Shown: positions 28,318-40,881, numbered from the stretch's first letter. The stretch: 62,624 bases of DNA from Irineochytrium annulatum (GCA_027600665.1 JADGJL010000036.1:1-62624), one strand, 5' to 3'. The notes: generated by a model from the sequence alone, not told the origin. Made by a program: numbers and translations.

Positions 28318-31300
28318 TTGTTGGACGTCAACAATTTCGAATACATGAAGATCGGGCTTGCTTCCCCAGAGAAAATTCGTTCTTGGTCCCGCGGAGAAGT
28401 GAAAAAACCGGAAACGATCAACTATCGTACGTTGAAACCGGAAAAAGAAGGGCTGTTCTGCGAAAAGATTTTTGGCCCTACAAAAGACTGGGAATGTCAT
28501 TGCGGTAAATACAAACGCGTTCGTTATAAAGGCGTTGTCTGTGATCGTTGTGGCGTCGAAGTAACACGTGCGAAAGTACGTCGCGAACGGATGGGCCATA
28601 TTGAGCTCGCTGCTCCAGTATCGCATATCTGGTACTTCAAAGGTATTCCGAGCCGTATGGGTCTTGCTCTGGATATGTCTCCAAGATCTCTTGAAGAGAT
28701 TATCTACTTTGCATCATATGTTGTAACGGATCCAGGAGAAACTCCACTGGAGAAAAAACAGCTGTTGTCCGAGAAAGAATATCGCAGCTACCGTGAAAAA
28801 TACGGTTATGGTTTCCAGGCTGGCATGGGCGCAGAAGCGGTTAAAAAACTGCTTCAAGATCTTGACATAGACAAAGAGCTCGAGTTCCTGAAAGAAGAGC
28901 TCCGGACTGCGCAAGGACAACGTCGTAATCGTGCAATCAAACGTCTGGAAGTTATCGAAGCTTTCCGTAATTCTGGCAACAAGCCAGAGTGGATGATCAT
29001 GGATGTACTTCCTGTTATCCCGCCGGAACTTCGTCCAATGGTACAGTTGGACGGTGGACGTTTTGCAACGTCTGACCTGAATGACTTGTATCGCCGTGTA
29101 ATTAACCGGAATAACCGTCTGAAACGTCTGCTTGATCTGGGCGCGCCAGATATTATCGTGCAAAATGAAAAACGGATGTTGCAGGAAGCTGTTGATGCAT
29201 TGATCGATAATGGTCGTCGCGGTCGCCCGGTAACGGGTCCTGGTAACCGTCCATTGAAATCCCTCAGCCACATGCTGAAAGGTAAACAAGGACGTTTCCG
29301 TCAGAACTTGCTCGGTAAACGGGTTGACTATTCTGGTCGTTCCGTTATCGTTGTCGGACCTTATCTGAAAATGTATCAGTGTGGTCTGCCAAAAGATATG
29401 GCACTTGAATTGTTCAAGCCTTTCGTTATGAAAGAGCTTGTAAATAAAGGGCTTGCCCACAACATCAAGAGCGCGAAACGTAAAGTTGAGCGTGTAAGTC
29501 CTGAAGTATGGGATGTTCTTGAAGAAGTAATCAAGGAGCATCCGGTTCTGTTGAACCGTGCCCCTACGCTTCACAGACTCGGTATTCAAGCGTTTGAACC
29601 GATTCTCGTTGAAGGTAAAGCAATTCGTCTTCACCCACTCGTATGTACGGCATACAATGCCGACTTTGACGGTGACCAAATGGCCGTGCACGTTCCGTTG
29701 TCCGCTGAAGCTCAAGCGGAAGCACGTATTCTGATGCTTGCATCAGGAAACATTTTGAACCCGAAAGACGGTAAACCGGTTGTTACTCCTTCCCAGGATA
29801 TGGTGCTTGGTTCTTATTACCTCACTATGGACAACAAGGAAGAAAAGGGCACAGGTATGATTCTGCGTACAGTGAACGAAGCAGTATCGGCATACCAACG
29901 TGGTACTGCTGGTCTGCACGCTCGTGTAGCTATTCCGGTTAAGGCGCTTGGTAAAACAAGCTTCACGGAAGAGCAACAAGAAGGAATGTTGCTGACTACT
30001 ATCGGTAAAATTATCTTCAATGAAATTTTCCCGGCAAGCTTCCCGTATATCAATGATGCGACTCGTGCGAACCTGTACCAAGGTACTGCAGATCACTCAT
30101 TTGTATATGAAAAAGGTGCTGACCTCAGAGAGGCTATTATGAATGCTCCTCTGGCTGGCGGTGTCGGCAAAGAATATCTCGGTTCCATCATTGCACGTTG
30201 TTTCGAAATTTATCACACAACGGAAACAGCCGTTATTTTGGATAAAATCAAACAACTTGGATTCACATACTCTACCCGTGCCGGTATCACGGTTGCGGTA
30301 TCTGATGTTATCGTTCCGCCTGAGAAGTTTGAAATTCTTAGACAGTCTGAGGATAAAGCACAAATCGTTACGAATCAGTACCGTCGTGGTCTGATTACGA
30401 ATGAAGAGCGCTATGACCGTATCATTGATATCTGGTCAAAATCCAAAGATGACATCACTGAGATTCTGATGAAGTCCATGGACCGTTACAACTCGATCAT
30501 GATGATGGTAGACTCCAAAGCACGGGGTAACAAATCGCAAATCACCCAATTGGGCGGTATGCGTGGTCTGATGGCCAACCCGTCTGGTCGAATCATCGAA
30601 CTCCCAATCAAATCGAACTTCCGTGAAGGTCTGACAGTACTCGAGTACTTTATCTCCACTCACGGAGCGCGTAAAGGTTTGGCGGATACAGCCCTGCGTA
30701 CAGCCGATTCAGGTTACCTGACTCGTCGTCTCGTAGACGTAGCCCAAGACGTAATCGTGCGTGATGATGATTGTGGTACAGATAAAGGCTTTACGGTAAG
30801 TCGTATCCAGGATGGTAAAGAGGTTATTGAAGATCTCTATGATCGTATTGAAGGCAGATACTGCTTCGAGACAGTTCGTCATCCGGAAACGAAAGAAATC
30901 ATTGCAGGTCGTAATGAATTGATTGACTCCGACAAAGCAGAGGCAATCATCAAAGCGGGCGTAACCAAATTGCAAATCCGTTCCGTACTCAGCTGCCGTG
31001 CAAGCCATGGTGTCTGCAAGAAGTGTTACGGTCGTAACCTTGCGACAGGTAAACATGTGGAGATCGGTGAAGCAGTTGGTATTATTGCAGCACAATCCAT
31101 TGGTGAGCCAGGAACACAGTTGACAATGCGTACGTTCCACACCGGCGGTGTAGCCGGAGACGATATTACGCAAGGTTTGCCGCGTATCCAGGAGTTGTTT
31201 GAAGCTCGTAATCCTAAAGGTCAAGCAACGATCAGTGAAATTGATGGTGTAGTTAAAGAGATTCGCGAAGCGAAAGATCGTCGTGAAATCGAAATTCAAG

Positions 31301-31932
31301 GTGAAGCGGAGTCCAAAGTATACTCTGTTACCTACGGTTCCCGTGTGCGCGTAAGCGAAGGCATGGAAATTGAAGCTGGTGATGAGTTGACAGACGGTTC
31401 CATCGATCCAAAAGAAATGCTGCGCATTAAAGGCGTACGTGGCGTACAAAACTACATTTTGCAGGAAGTACAGCGCGTATACCGTAACCAAGGCGTAGAA
31501 ATCAATGACAAACACGTTGAAGTTATGATCCGTCAAATGCTGCGTAAAATCCGCATCGTAGATGCAGGGGATACAACGCTGTTGCCAGGGTCGTTCGTAG
31601 ATACGCATGAGTACGAAAGAGCTAACAAAATTGCGATTCTTAGTGATAAAGAGCCAGCGGTTGCTAAACCAATCCTGCTCGGTATTACGAAAGCATCCCT
31701 GGAAACAGACTCGTTCCTCTCAGCGGCTTCGTTCCAAGAAACTACACGTGTACTGACAGATGCAGCGATCAAAGGTAAAGTCGATCAGTTGCTCGGTCTG
31801 AAGGAAAATGTAATCATCGGTAAATTGATCCCTGCAGGTACAGGTATGCACCGTTACCGCAGCATCAAGTTTGCTGAGCCAGAAGATGGCCAATCTTCAG
31901 TAGAAGAACTCGAGCCAGTTTCGGTTGATTAA
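28318..31932 (+). CDS. rpoC: DNA-directed RNA polymerase beta' subunit
   Basis: Catalytic beta' subunit, 1204 residues. The magnesium-binding [10 protein letters not shown] is at about 447-456; the N-terminal zinc ribbon is in [20 protein letters not shown], and the second zinc site in [23 protein letters not shown] at 28318 and 28321 follows AAGGAGGG by seven bases and gives the [10 protein letters not shown] beginning of the family; the in-frame start at 28297 lies ahead of the ribosome site. It has the compact Firmicute plan, without the large insertions of proteobacteria. Confidence 0.97.
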   Translation: MLDVNNFEYMKIGLASPEKIRSWSRGEVKKPETINYRTLKPEKEGLFCEKIFGPTKDWECHCGKYKRVRYKGVVCDRCGVEVTRAKVRRERMGHIELAAPVSHIWYFKGIPSRMGLALDMSPRSLEEIIYFASYVVTDPGETPLEKKQLLSEKEYRSYREKYGYGFQAGMGAEAVKKLLQDLDIDKELEFLKEELRTAQGQRRNRAIKRLEVIEAFRNSGNKPEWMIMDVLPVIPPELRPMVQLDGGRFATSDLNDLYRRVINRNNRLKRLLDLGAPDIIVQNEKRMLQEAVDALIDNGRRGRPVTGPGNRPLKSLSHMLKGKQGRFRQNLLGKRVDYSGRSVIVVGPYLKMYQCGLPKDMALELFKPFVMKELVNKGLAHNIKSAKRKVERVSPEVWDVLEEVIKEHPVLLNRAPTLHRLGIQAFEPILVEGKAIRLHPLVCTAYNADFDGDQMAVHVPLSAEAQAEARILMLASGNILNPKDGKPVVTPSQDMVLGSYYLTMDNKEEKGTGMILRTVNEAVSAYQRGTAGLHARVAIPVKALGKTSFTEEQQEGMLLTTIGKIIFNEIFPASFPYINDATRANLYQGTADHSFVYEKGADLREAIMNAPLAGGVGKEYLGSIIARCFEIYHTTETAVILDKIKQLGFTYSTRAGITVAVSDVIVPPEKFEILRQSEDKAQIVTNQYRRGLITNEERYDRIIDIWSKSKDDITEILMKSMDRYNSIMMMVDSKARGNKSQITQLGGMRGLMANPSGRIIELPIKSNFREGLTVLEYFISTHGARKGLADTALRTADSGYLTRRLVDVAQDVIVRDDDCGTDKGFTVSRIQDGKEVIEDLYDRIEGRYCFETVRHPETKEIIAGRNELIDSDKAEAIIKAGVTKLQIRSVLSCRASHGVCKKCYGRNLATGKHVEIGEAVGIIAAQSIGEPGTQLTMRTFHTGGVAGDDITQGLPRIQELFEARNPKGQATISEIDGVVKEIREAKDRREIEIQGEAESKVYSVTYGSRVRVSEGMEIEAGDELTDGSIDPKEMLRIKGVRGVQNYILQEVQRVYRNQGVEINDKHVEVMIRQMLRKIRIVDAGDTTLLPGSFVDTHEYERANKIAILSDKEPAVAKPILLGITKASLETDSFLSAASFQETTRVLTDAAIKGKVDQLLGLKENVIIGKLIPAGTGMHRYRSIKFAEPEDGQSSVEELEPVSVD

Positions 31933-31960
31933 ATAGATTTCTTCTCATTTAGAGAGGATG

Positions 31961-32030
31961 AAAGTTTTGTACGTCAGGAGGCGGACGCTTGTATAGTGCA
32001 GGCGGACGAATCCTGATGTACGTAAACTTT
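31961..32030 (+). other. Long imperfect inverted repeat after rpoC
   Basis: AAAGTTTTGTACGTCAGGA pairs with TCCTGATGTACGTAAACTTT over nearly 20 bases around a loop that holds two copies of GGCGGACG (31980-31987 and 32001-32008). The 3' arm ends in TTTT then ATAAAATCTTTT, so it may be a terminator of rpoBC. It lies just before the next promoter. Confidence 0.6.
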
Positions 32031-32053
32031 TATAAAATCTTTTAGGATTAGCA

Positions 32054-32082
32054 TTGACAATGCTTGCGCTAGATGCTAATAT
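32054..32082 (+). promoter_or_regulatory. SigA promoter of the str operon
   Basis: TTGACA (32054-32059), 17 bases and TAATAT (32077-32082), an excellent promoter 55 bases before the L7Ae-like gene. Confidence 0.88.
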
Positions 32083-32136
32083 ATCAAAGGTGCGTGGGCA
32101 GCTGATTGTACATGGTTCTATTCGGAGGAATGCACA

Positions 32137-32385
32137 ATGTCTAATGAAAAAGCCTTGCAAGATGCTCATGTCAAAATAGGTACCAAACAGACCATGCGGA
32201 TGGTGCAGACAGGTATGGCTTCTGAAGTCTATGTCGCAGAAGATAGTGATCCGCAGCTCACTTCCAAAATCATTGCCTTGTGTGAACAACACAATGTAAA
32301 GTACACGAAAGTGGATACAATGAAAAATCTCGGCAAAGCTTGCGGGATTGGAGTGGGAGCAGCTATGGCTGCTGTCGTAAAATGA
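32137..32385 (+). CDS. rplGB: L7Ae-family ribosomal-type protein YbxF
   Basis: An 82-residue kink-turn RNA-binding protein of the L7Ae/L30e family. The sequence MVQTGMASEVYVAEDSDPQL and the C-terminal GKACGIGVGAAMAAVV are typical. In B. subtilis YbxF (RplGB) occurs at the same place, between rpoC and rpsL, and binds K-turns and ribosomes; the cellular role is not settled. GGAGG precedes the ATG. The gap to rpsL (153 bases) has a short GAGAA-TTCTC hairpin but no clear promoter. Confidence 0.93.
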   Translation: MSNEKALQDAHVKIGTKQTMRMVQTGMASEVYVAEDSDPQLTSKIIALCEQHNVKYTKVDTMKNLGKACGIGVGAAMAAVVK

Positions 32386-32538
32386 TAGTGTAAGGAACGT
32401 TTTTGTCCGAGAACTTTTAGGGATTCTCCAAGGCAAAAACTTTTCATTTGTCTTTTTATGAACCGCCTGGGTCTGTGGACTTAGCGAAAAGAGGTTTATA
32501 AAGAAACATGAATATTTGAGGAAGGGGGTGGCAATCAC

Positions 32539-32961
32539 ATGCCAACTATCAATCAACTGGTTCGTAAAGGACGTCAAGCAAAAGTTGAGAAGTCAAAATC
32601 TCCAGCTTTGCAAAAAGGATTCAACGCTTTGAAACGTGAATCTACTAACATCAGTGCCCCACAAAAACGTGGTGTCTGCACTCGTGTAGGTACAATGACT
32701 CCACGTAAACCAAACTCTGCACTTCGTAAGTATGCCCGTGTTCGTTTGACGAACCGTCTCGAGGTAACTGCTTATATCCCGGGAATCGGACATAACCTTC
32801 AAGAGCACAGTGTGGTATTGATCCGCGGAGGTAAAGTTAAAGACCTTGCAGGGGTTCGTTATCACATCGTTCGTGGAGCTCTCGATACTGCAGGCGTAAA
32901 CAACCGTATGCAAGCTCGTTCGAAATACGGTGCAAAACGTCCAAAAGCTAAAAAAGCCTAA
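32539..32961 (+). CDS. rpsL: 30S ribosomal protein S12
   Basis: Decoding-centre protein of the small subunit. The 140-residue protein has [20 protein letters not shown] and [15 protein letters not shown] typical of S12. Two conserved positions differ: Arg56 stands where the E. coli protein has Lys42 (TPKKP in most bacteria), and Ala104 stands where Pro90 is nearly invariant (KDLAGVRYH). Substitutions at these sites confer streptomycin resistance in E. coli, B. subtilis and mycobacteria, so the ribosomes may be naturally less sensitive. The second key lysine (E. coli Lys87) is kept as Lys101. First ribosomal gene of str. Confidence 0.97.
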   Translation: MPTINQLVRKGRQAKVEKSKSPALQKGFNALKRESTNISAPQKRGVCTRVGTMTPRKPNSALRKYARVRLTNRLEVTAYIPGIGHNLQEHSVVLIRGGKVKDLAGVRYHIVRGALDTAGVNNRMQARSKYGAKRPKAKKA

Positions 32962-33048
32962 ACCATTATAAGCAGAGAACCTGAAAGCCTTCTGGCTTAG
33001 GTCTGGAAGGTACAGGGTCTGCTGAACAAGAAAGAAAGGGGGATATCC

Positions 33049-33519
33049 ATGCCACGCAAAGGTCCAGTTACGAAAAGAGACGTGTTGCCAGATCCGGTAT
33101 ACAACTCCAAGTTGGTTACTCGTTTGATCAATCGCATCATGCTCGACGGAAAACGCGGTGTTGCTCAAAGCATTCTGTATAATGCGTTCAAGTTGATTCA
33201 AGAACGTACGGGTAATGACCCGATGGAAGTATTTGAAGCAGCAATCAAGAATATCATGCCAGTCCTGGAAGTTAAAGCTCGCCGTGTCGGCGGTGCCAAC
33301 TACCAAGTACCAATCGAGGTAAAACCAGAGAGACGTACTGCTCTGGGACTACGTTGGCTCGTGAACTACTCCCGCAACCGCGGTGAGAAAACAATGGAAG
33401 AGCGTTTGGCGGCTGAGATCATCGACGCTTCCAACAACACAGGCGCTTCCGTTAAAAAACGTGAAGATACGCACAAAATGGCTGAAGCGAACAAAGCGTT
33501 TGCTCACTACCGTTGGTAG
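33049..33519 (+). CDS. rpsG: 30S ribosomal protein S7
   Basis: Primary rRNA-binding protein that organises the 30S head; may repress the str operon. The 156-residue protein has [20 protein letters not shown] at its start and [15 protein letters not shown] near residue 110, normal for S7. GAAAGGGGG precedes the ATG. It follows rpsL by 87 bases and precedes fusA by 48. Confidence 0.97.
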   Translation: MPRKGPVTKRDVLPDPVYNSKLVTRLINRIMLDGKRGVAQSILYNAFKLIQERTGNDPMEVFEAAIKNIMPVLEVKARRVGGANYQVPIEVKPERRTALGLRWLVNYSRNRGEKTMEERLAAEIIDASNNTGASVKKREDTHKMAEANKAFAHYRW

Positions 33520-33567
33520 GATTCAGTTCACAATAAAAAACTTCTATTTTGAAGGGAGACCCATTTC

Positions 33568-35646
33568 ATGGCTAGAGAGTTCTCCTTAAAAAATACACGT
33601 AATATCGGGATCATGGCTCATATTGATGCGGGTAAAACCACGACAACTGAGCGGATCTTGTTCTACACAGGACGTACGCACAAAATCGGTGAAGTACACG
33701 AAGGCGCTGCGACAATGGACTGGATGGAACAGGAACAGGAGCGCGGAATTACGATTACTTCCGCTGCGACTACCGCTGCTTGGAAAGGCCACCGCGTTAA
33801 TATTATTGATACCCCGGGACACGTTGACTTCACTGTTGAAGTTGAACGTTCCCTTCGTGTATTGGACGGAGCAGTTGGTGTATTCAGTGCGAAAGAAGGC
33901 GTTGAGCCTCAGTCTGAAACTGTATGGAGACAGGCTGACAAGTACGGCGTACCTCGCATCGCATATGTAAACAAAATGGATATCATCGGTGCTGACTTCT
34001 TGAACGTTGTATCCGACATGCGTGATCGCCTTCAAGCGAACGCTGTTGCGATTCAGCTTCCAATTGGCGCTGAAAATGATTTCATCGGTATTATCGATAT
34101 TGTTGAACAAAAGGCTCATATGTACAAAGATGACCTTGGTCAAAATATCGAAGAAACAGAAATTCCTGCGGAATTTAAAGAGCAAGTTGAAGAACTCCGT
34201 AATGAATTGATTGAGCGTGTTGCAGAACTGGATGAAGAATTGACAATGAAATACCTGGAAGGCGAAGAAATCTCTATTGAAGAGATCAAAGGCGCTCTCC
34301 GTAAAGGTGTTGTAGATGTTAAGATCTTCCCTGTTATCTGTGGATCCTCATATCGTAACAAAGGTGTTCAACTGATGTTGGATGCTGTTATCGACTACTT
34401 GCCAGCTCCAACAGATGTACCTTCAATCACTGGTCATCTTGAAGATGGAACTGAAGCAGTTCGTAAGTCCTCTGATGAAGAGCCATTCTCCGCATTGGCA
34501 TTCAAAATCATGACTGACCCTTACGTTGGTAAATTGACATTCTTCCGCGTATATTCCGGTATTCTTCAATCCGGTTCATATGTATTGAATGCAACTAAAA
34601 ACAAACGTGAGCGTATCGGTCGTATCCTTCAAATGCATGCGAACAGCCGTCAAGAGATCACTGAAGTTTACTCCGGTGATATTGCAGCTGCCGTAGGTTT
34701 GAAAGATACCGGTACAGGTGATACACTATGTGATGAGAAAAATCCGGTTATCTTGGAGTCAATGAACTTCCCTGATCCGGTTATCGAAATCGCCGTTGAA
34801 CCTAAAACCAAAGCTGACCAAGACAAAATGGGTGTTGCTCTCGGTAAGTTGACTGAAGAGGATCCAACTCTTCGTGCTCATACTGATGAAGAAACAGGTC
34901 AAACTATCTTGGCAGGTATGGGTGAGCTTCACCTTGATATTATCATCGACCGTATGCGTCGTGAGTTCAAGGTTGAAACTACTGTGGGTAAACCACAAGT
35001 AGCTTACCGTGAAACATTCCGTGCTCCAGCGCGCGTTGAAGGTAAATTCGTACGTCAATCCGGTGGTCGTGGTCAATACGGTCACGTATGGGTTGAATTC
35101 GAACCTCTCGAGCCGGGTACAGGCAGCCAGTTCGAAAGTAAGGTTGTCGGTGGTTCCGTTCCTAGAGAATACATTCAACCTGCACTGTCAGGGATTGAAG
35201 AGCAAATGAAAAACGGCGTTATCGCAGGCTTCCCGCTTGTTGACGTTAAGGCTACAATCGTAGACGGATCTTACCATGATGTCGATTCCAATGAGATGGC
35301 ATTTAAAATTGCCGGATCAATGGCGCTTAAAGCGGCTAAAGACAAGTGTAAACCAGTTCTGCTTGAGCCTATCATGAAAGTAGAAGTAACAGTTCCAGAA
35401 GAGTACATGGGTGACGTAATGGGTATGTTGAACTCCCGTCGTGGCCGCATCGAAGGTATGGATTCCCGTAGTGGAGCTCAAATCATCCGTGCTAAGGTAC
35501 CTTTGTCTGAAATGTTTGGTTACTCTACAACTCTTCGTTCCGGTACTCAAGGACGCGGCGTGTTCTCCATGGAACTCTCTCATTATGAAGAAGTTCCTAA
35601 GAGCATCGCTGAAGAAATCGTTGCCAAAACAAAAGGCACCGAGTAG
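33568..35646 (+). CDS. fusA: Elongation factor G
   Basis: GTPase that moves tRNA and mRNA through the ribosome. The 692-residue protein has the GTP-binding motifs [13 protein letters not shown] (residues 18-30), DTPGHVDF and NKMD, then the usual domains II-V with [14 protein letters not shown] and [14 protein letters not shown] sequences. GAAGGGAGA precedes the ATG. Length and order rpsL-rpsG-fusA-tuf are standard. Confidence 0.97.
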   Translation: MAREFSLKNTRNIGIMAHIDAGKTTTTERILFYTGRTHKIGEVHEGAATMDWMEQEQERGITITSAATTAAWKGHRVNIIDTPGHVDFTVEVERSLRVLDGAVGVFSAKEGVEPQSETVWRQADKYGVPRIAYVNKMDIIGADFLNVVSDMRDRLQANAVAIQLPIGAENDFIGIIDIVEQKAHMYKDDLGQNIEETEIPAEFKEQVEELRNELIERVAELDEELTMKYLEGEEISIEEIKGALRKGVVDVKIFPVICGSSYRNKGVQLMLDAVIDYLPAPTDVPSITGHLEDGTEAVRKSSDEEPFSALAFKIMTDPYVGKLTFFRVYSGILQSGSYVLNATKNKRERIGRILQMHANSRQEITEVYSGDIAAAVGLKDTGTGDTLCDEKNPVILESMNFPDPVIEIAVEPKTKADQDKMGVALGKLTEEDPTLRAHTDEETGQTILAGMGELHLDIIIDRMRREFKVETTVGKPQVAYRETFRAPARVEGKFVRQSGGRGQYGHVWVEFEPLEPGTGSQFESKVVGGSVPREYIQPALSGIEEQMKNGVIAGFPLVDVKATIVDGSYHDVDSNEMAFKIAGSMALKAAKDKCKPVLLEPIMKVEVTVPEEYMGDVMGMLNSRRGRIEGMDSRSGAQIIRAKVPLSEMFGYSTTLRSGTQGRGVFSMELSHYEEVPKSIAEEIVAKTKGTE

Positions 35647-35741
35647 TTTTCTCACACTGGATGTAAGTGCATAAGAATTCATTTCGGAGCACTTCATTCA
35701 GTGAAAACATAAAATTATAATTTTAAGGAGGCCACGTTCAA

Positions 35742-36932
35742 ATGGCAAAGGCTAAATACGAACGTAATAAACCCCACGTTAACATCGGTACTATCGGTCA
35801 CGTCGATCACGGTAAAACAACTCTGACTGCTGCAATCACAACTGTATTGTCCAAAACTTACGGTGGTGCTGCTGTAGCATTCGACCAAATCGACAAAGCT
35901 CCAGAAGAGCGCGAGCGCGGTATCACTATCTCCACAGCACACGTTGAGTACGAAACTGACACTCGTCACTACGCTCACGTAGACTGCCCAGGTCACGCCG
36001 ACTATGTTAAAAACATGATCACTGGCGCGGCACAAATGGACGGAGCTATCTTGGTAGTATCCGCAGCTGACGGCCCAATGCCACAAACTCGTGAGCACAT
36101 CTTGCTCTCCCGTCAAGTAGGCGTACCTTACATTGTTGTATTCTTGAACAAATGTGACATGGTTGAAGACGAAGAGTTGTTGGAATTGGTTGAGATGGAA
36201 GTTCGCGACCTTCTTAACGAATATGAGTTCCCAGGTGACGATACTCCAATCACTCGTGGATCTGCTCGTGAAGCACTGGCTAACCCAGATGGCGAATGGG
36301 CTCAAAAAATCGTTGAGATGTTCAAAGAAATCGACACTTACATCCCACTGCCTGAGCGTCAAACTGACAAGCCTTTCTTGATGCCTGTCGAGGACGTATT
36401 CTCTATCACTGGTCGTGGTACTGTTGCTACTGGCCGTGTAGAGCGTGGTACTGTTAAAGTCGGCGAAGAGATCGAAATCGTTGGTATCACTGAAGAAACT
36501 AAAAAATCTGTTGTAACTGGCGTTGAGATGTTCCGCAAATTGCTGGATTCCGCTCAAGCAGGTGACAACATCGGAGCACTTCTTCGTGGTGTTGACCGTA
36601 ACAACATCGAGCGTGGCCAAGTTTTGGCTAAACCGGGTTCTGTTAAGCCTCACACAGAATTCACAGCTCAAATCTACGTTTTGACTAAAGAAGAGGGCGG
36701 ACGTCACAAACCATTCTTCACTGGTTACCGTCCACAGTTCTACTTCCGTACAACTGACGTAACAGGCATCATCAACTTGCCTGAAGGTACTGAAATGGTA
36801 ATGCCTGGTGATAACATCACAGTTACTGTTTCCCTGATCTCCCCAATCGCGATTGAAGAAGGAACTAAGTTCTCCATTCGTGAAGGTGGACGTACAGTAG
36901 GTGCCGGTTCCGTAGCATCGATCCAAAAATAA
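35742..36932 (+). CDS. tuf: Elongation factor Tu
   Basis: GTPase that carries aminoacyl-tRNA to the ribosome. The 396-residue protein has [10 protein letters not shown] at 19-28, [12 protein letters not shown] near 81 and NKCD near 136, with domains II and III complete. Codon choice is very biased, as expected for the most abundant protein; this leaves a long antisense open frame that is not a gene. A 14-base palindrome, AAAATTATAATTTT, lies at 35711-35724 just before AAGGAGG. A strong terminator follows. Confidence 0.98.
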   Translation: MAKAKYERNKPHVNIGTIGHVDHGKTTLTAAITTVLSKTYGGAAVAFDQIDKAPEERERGITISTAHVEYETDTRHYAHVDCPGHADYVKNMITGAAQMDGAILVVSAADGPMPQTREHILLSRQVGVPYIVVFLNKCDMVEDEELLELVEMEVRDLLNEYEFPGDDTPITRGSAREALANPDGEWAQKIVEMFKEIDTYIPLPERQTDKPFLMPVEDVFSITGRGTVATGRVERGTVKVGEEIEIVGITEETKKSVVTGVEMFRKLLDSAQAGDNIGALLRGVDRNNIERGQVLAKPGSVKPHTEFTAQIYVLTKEEGGRHKPFFTGYRPQFYFRTTDVTGIINLPEGTEMVMPGDNITVTVSLISPIAIEEGTKFSIREGGRTVGAGSVASIQK

Positions 36933-37007
36933 TTCGGCTTAACGCTGAATAAAGCATATGCAACAGTGTACTGGAACGAGTAACATTGTATTGTAACGAA
37001 GCTTCGG

Positions 37008-37048
37008 AAGAGTTCTTTATCCGACATCGGATAAAGAACTCTTTTATT
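37008..37048 (+). terminator. Terminator of tuf
   Basis: A perfect 17-bp stem (AAGAGTTCTTTATCCGA with its complement) with a 2-base turn is followed by TTATT. It is very stable and could work in both directions. Confidence 0.92.
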
Positions 37049-37678
<630 letters not shown>

Positions 37679-37724
37679 TACAAGCTACAACAAAGACCAT
37701 GTATAGAGGAAAAGAGGTGTCAAC

Positions 37725-38348
37725 ATGAAAGCAATCTTAGGAAAAAAACTCGGAATGACTCAAGTATTTACTCCTGAAGGTAACGTTGTTCCAGTAACGG
37801 TTATCGAAGCAGGCCCTTGTGTTGTTTTGCAAAAGAAAGACATTGAGAACGATGGCTACGAAGCAATTCAAATCGGTTACTCCGATAAGAAAGAGAAAAA
37901 TGCTAACAAGCCAGAAGCAGGTCACGCTAAAAAAGCAAACACTGCCCCTAAGCGCTACGTTCGTGAAGTTCGCGGTATCAACATCGCTGAATATGAAGTT
38001 GGCCAAGAACTGAAAGCTGACATTTTCGCTGAAGGCGAATTCGTTGACGTAACGGGTGTTTCTAAAGGTAAAGGTTTTGCCGGCGTAATCAAGCGTTGGG
38101 GACAAAGCACTGGACCTATGTCTCACGGTTCTCGTTATCACCGTGGCCCGGGTTCGATGGGTTCGATCCAAGCTAACCGCGTTCCTAAAGGCAAACGCCT
38201 GCCAGGACACATGGGACATGATACAGTTACAATTCAACGTCTTGAAGTAGTTAAAGTAGACGCTGAGCGTAACGTGTTGCTCGTGAAAGGTTCCATTCCT
38301 GGACCGAAAAACAGTCTCATCAAAGTTAAAGAAACGGTGAAAAAATAA
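37725..38348 (+). CDS. rplC: 50S ribosomal protein L3
   Basis: Early-assembly large-subunit protein reaching the peptidyl transferase centre. The 207-residue protein starts [15 protein letters not shown] and has the conserved [14 protein letters not shown] stretch near 138 with the glutamine-containing GSIQANRV loop after it. AAAGAGGTG precedes the ATG. Second gene of the S10 cluster. Confidence 0.97.
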   Translation: MKAILGKKLGMTQVFTPEGNVVPVTVIEAGPCVVLQKKDIENDGYEAIQIGYSDKKEKNANKPEAGHAKKANTAPKRYVREVRGINIAEYEVGQELKADIFAEGEFVDVTGVSKGKGFAGVIKRWGQSTGPMSHGSRYHRGPGSMGSIQANRVPKGKRLPGHMGHDTVTIQRLEVVKVDAERNVLLVKGSIPGPKNSLIKVKETVKK

Positions 38349-38373
38349 CCACTGAAGAAAGGAGGAACACAAA

Positions 38374-38997
38374 ATGCCAAAAGTATCAGTTTACAATGTA
38401 GATGGTAGCCAAGTAGGCGAAGTAGAATTGAATGATGCGGTTTTCGGAATTGAACCGAACCAACACGTTCTGTACGATGCAGTTCTTATGCAACGCGCTT
38501 CCCTTCGTCAAGGTACCCACAAAGTAAAAGGACGTTCTGAAGTACGTGGCGGCGGACGTAAGCCTTGGAAACAAAAAGGTACAGGTCGCGCTCGTCAAGG
38601 TTCAATTCGTTCACCACAATGGAAAGGCGGCGGTATCGTATTTGGTCCAACACCACGGAGCTATGCGTATAAACTGCCTAAGAAAGTTCGTCGTTTGGCG
38701 ATCAAATCAGCCCTTTCATCCAAAGTGCTTGACAATGACATTATCGTTTTGGACGCTCTCGCGTTGAGCACGCCTAAAACTAAAGAATTTGCAGCCATCT
38801 TGAGTAACCTCAAAGTGGGACGTAAGGCTTTGATCGTAGCTCCTAGCTATGATGATAATGTAGCTCTTTCCGCACGGAATATTCCAGGCGTGAAATTCGT
38901 AGCTGCTGACGGCATTAATGTTCTTGACGTGCTTTCGCACGACAAATTGATCATTACGAAAGAAGCAGTTCAGAAGGTAGAGGAGGTGCTCGCGTAA
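38374..38997 (+). CDS. rplD: 50S ribosomal protein L4
   Basis: Lines the exit tunnel; macrolide-related loop region is [19 protein letters not shown] near 55-75 and looks normal. The 207-residue protein ends with the TAATG overlap into rplW, giving tight coupling. AAAGGAGG precedes the ATG. L4 autoregulates its operon in E. coli; no matching leader is visible here. Confidence 0.97.
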   Translation: MPKVSVYNVDGSQVGEVELNDAVFGIEPNQHVLYDAVLMQRASLRQGTHKVKGRSEVRGGGRKPWKQKGTGRARQGSIRSPQWKGGGIVFGPTPRSYAYKLPKKVRRLAIKSALSSKVLDNDIIVLDALALSTPKTKEFAAILSNLKVGRKALIVAPSYDDNVALSARNIPGVKFVAADGINVLDVLSHDKLIITKEAVQKVEEVLA

Positions 38998-39287
38998 TGA
39001 AGGATCCTCGTGATATTGTAAAACGTCCGATTATTACGGAACGTACTGCTGACATGATGAATGACTTGAAATATGTATTTGAAGTCGATATCCGTGCAAA
39101 CAAAACCGAGATCAAAAAGGCAGTAGAAGCTATTTTCAACGTAAAAGTGAAAAACGTGAACACGCTTCGTGTTCCAGCTAAGCCAAAACGGTACGGACGT
39201 TATTCCGGATATACAAGCGAATGGAAAAAAGCGTTTGTAACGCTGACAAAAGACAGCAAAACGCTTGAGTTCTTTGAAACTGTATAA
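38997..39287 (+). CDS. rplW: 50S ribosomal protein L23
   Basis: Exit-site protein that docks trigger factor and the signal recognition particle. The 96-residue protein has [13 protein letters not shown] and the extended loop with [27 protein letters not shown] residues. It overlaps the end of rplD by one base and has GGAGGTG ahead of it inside rplD. Confidence 0.96.
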   Translation: MKDPRDIVKRPIITERTADMMNDLKYVFEVDIRANKTEIKKAVEAIFNVKVKNVNTLRVPAKPKRYGRYSGYTSEWKKAFVTLTKDSKTLEFFETV

Positions 39288-39317
39288 TTGAATTTTTGAA
39301 GTAAGGAGGGAAACCCA

Positions 39318-40148
39318 GTGCCAATCAAAAAGTATAAACCAACATCCCCGGCAAGACGGAACATGTCCGTTTCTACATTTGAGGAAATCACCACAAATCA
39401 GCCGGAGAAATCGTTGTTGGCCCCGTTGAGCAAACAAGCAGGCCGCAACAACCAAGGTAAAATTACAGTTCGTCACCATGGTGGTGGACACAAACGTAAA
39501 TACCGTATCATTGACTTCAAACGTACTAAAGATGGAATACCGGGCCGCGTTGCTACGATTGAGTATGACCCGAACCGTACATCTAACATCGCTCTGATTC
39601 ATTATGCTGATGGTGAAAAGCGTTATATCATCGCTCCTAAAGGTTTGAAAGTTGGAGATCAAGTATTCTCCGGACCTGAATCAGACATTAAAATCGGTAA
39701 CGCACTGCCACTCGAAAACATTCCAGTAGGTACCGTTATCCACAACATCGAGTTGAAACCAGGTAAAGGCGGACAATTGGTTCGTGCTGCTGGTACAGAA
39801 GCTCAATTGCTTGGTAAAGAAGAAAAATACGTATCCGTTCGTCTCTCTTCCGGAGAAGTTCGTCGTATTTTGAAAGTTTGCCGTGCGACAATCGGATCTG
39901 TTGGTAACCAAGACCACGAGCTCATCAAAATCGGTAAAGCCGGTCGTAGCCGTTGGTTGGGTAAACGTCCTGAGGTTCGTGGTGTAGTAATGAACCCTAA
40001 CGATCACCCACACGGTGGTGGTGAAGGTCGTGCTCCAATCGGACGTAAATCGCCAATGTCACCATGGGGTAAACCTACTCTTGGTTACAAAACGCGTAAG
40101 AAAAATAAAGCTTCTGATAAATACATCATTCGCCGCCGCACGAAGTAA
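39318..40148 (+). CDS. rplB: 50S ribosomal protein L2
   Basis: Core protein needed for subunit joining and peptidyl transfer. The 276-residue protein has [19 protein letters not shown] near 50 and the conserved [20 protein letters not shown] stretch near 230, including the essential histidine region HPHGGG. It starts with GTG ten bases after AAGGAGGG. Between rplW and rpsS, as usual. Confidence 0.97.
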   Translation: MPIKKYKPTSPARRNMSVSTFEEITTNQPEKSLLAPLSKQAGRNNQGKITVRHHGGGHKRKYRIIDFKRTKDGIPGRVATIEYDPNRTSNIALIHYADGEKRYIIAPKGLKVGDQVFSGPESDIKIGNALPLENIPVGTVIHNIELKPGKGGQLVRAAGTEAQLLGKEEKYVSVRLSSGEVRRILKVCRATIGSVGNQDHELIKIGKAGRSRWLGKRPEVRGVVMNPNDHPHGGGEGRAPIGRKSPMSPWGKPTLGYKTRKKNKASDKYIIRRRTK

Positions 40149-40219
40149 TACACACTGTGCATAACTTCGTGAGGCATCTGCGGATGCATAATAGCTACGT
40201 TTGAAGGGAGGATCTCCAC

Positions 40220-40498
40220 ATGGGTCGCAGTTTGAAAAAAGGGCCATTCATTGATGGCTACATGCTCAAAAAGGTAGAAGAGATGGAAGCTTCAGGTAAG
40301 AAGAACGTTATCAAAACCTGGTCCCGTCGTTCTACAATTTTCCCACAATTCATCGGACACACATTTGGCGTTTACGACGGTCGTAAACACGTGCCAGTGT
40401 ATGTAACTGAGGACATGGTTGGACACAAACTGGGTGAGTTCGCTCCAACCCGTACGTACAAAGGCCATACTGATGATGATAAGAAAACAAGAAGATAA
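40220..40498 (+). CDS. rpsS: 30S ribosomal protein S19
   Basis: Head protein near the A-site finger. The 92-residue protein has the family signature [16 protein letters not shown] at the start and [15 protein letters not shown] near the end. GAAGGGAGG precedes the ATG. A 71-base spacer to rplB contains no clear signal. Confidence 0.97.
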   Translation: MGRSLKKGPFIDGYMLKKVEEMEASGKKNVIKTWSRRSTIFPQFIGHTFGVYDGRKHVPVYVTEDMVGHKLGEFAPTRTYKGHTDDDKKTRR

Positions 40499-40533
40499 AT
40501 GAACATCTTTAATGTTTGAGAGGAGGTTACACA

Positions 40534-40866
40534 ATGGAAGCAAAAGCACATGCTAAGTTTATCCGGATTGCTCCTCGTAAAGTTCAACTCGTTGTTGACT
40601 TGATTCGCGGCAAGCAAGTAGGTGAGGCGGTTGCCATTCTCCGTCACACTCCGAAATCCGCTTCTCCAATCGTTGAGAAGTTGCTTAACTCCGCTATTGC
40701 GAATGCGGAACATAACTATTCTTTGGATGTTAACAACTTGGTTATCTCGCAAGCTTACGTGAACCAAGGACCGACAATGAAACGTTTCCGCCCTCGTGCA
40801 ATGGGACGTGCAAGTCGTATTAACAAACGTACTAGCCACATTACTTTGGTGGTATCTGAGAAGTAG
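40534..40866 (+). CDS. rplV: 50S ribosomal protein L22
   Basis: Exit-tunnel protein; the beta-hairpin with [19 protein letters not shown] near 85-103 is of normal macrolide-sensitive form. The 110-residue protein starts at the ATG 40534, eight bases after AGGAGG; the open frame upstream would cover that site. It precedes rpsC by 15 bases. Confidence 0.96.
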   Translation: MEAKAHAKFIRIAPRKVQLVVDLIRGKQVGEAVAILRHTPKSASPIVEKLLNSAIANAEHNYSLDVNNLVISQAYVNQGPTMKRFRPRAMGRASRINKRTSHITLVVSEK

Positions 40867-40881
40867 AAGGAGGGGAAATGT

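Noticed and set aside
35715..36926. 403-codon open frame on the minus strand opposite tuf
   Set aside because: Tuf codon bias removes stop codons from the opposite frame; there is no ribosome site and the product is low-complexity with no family features.
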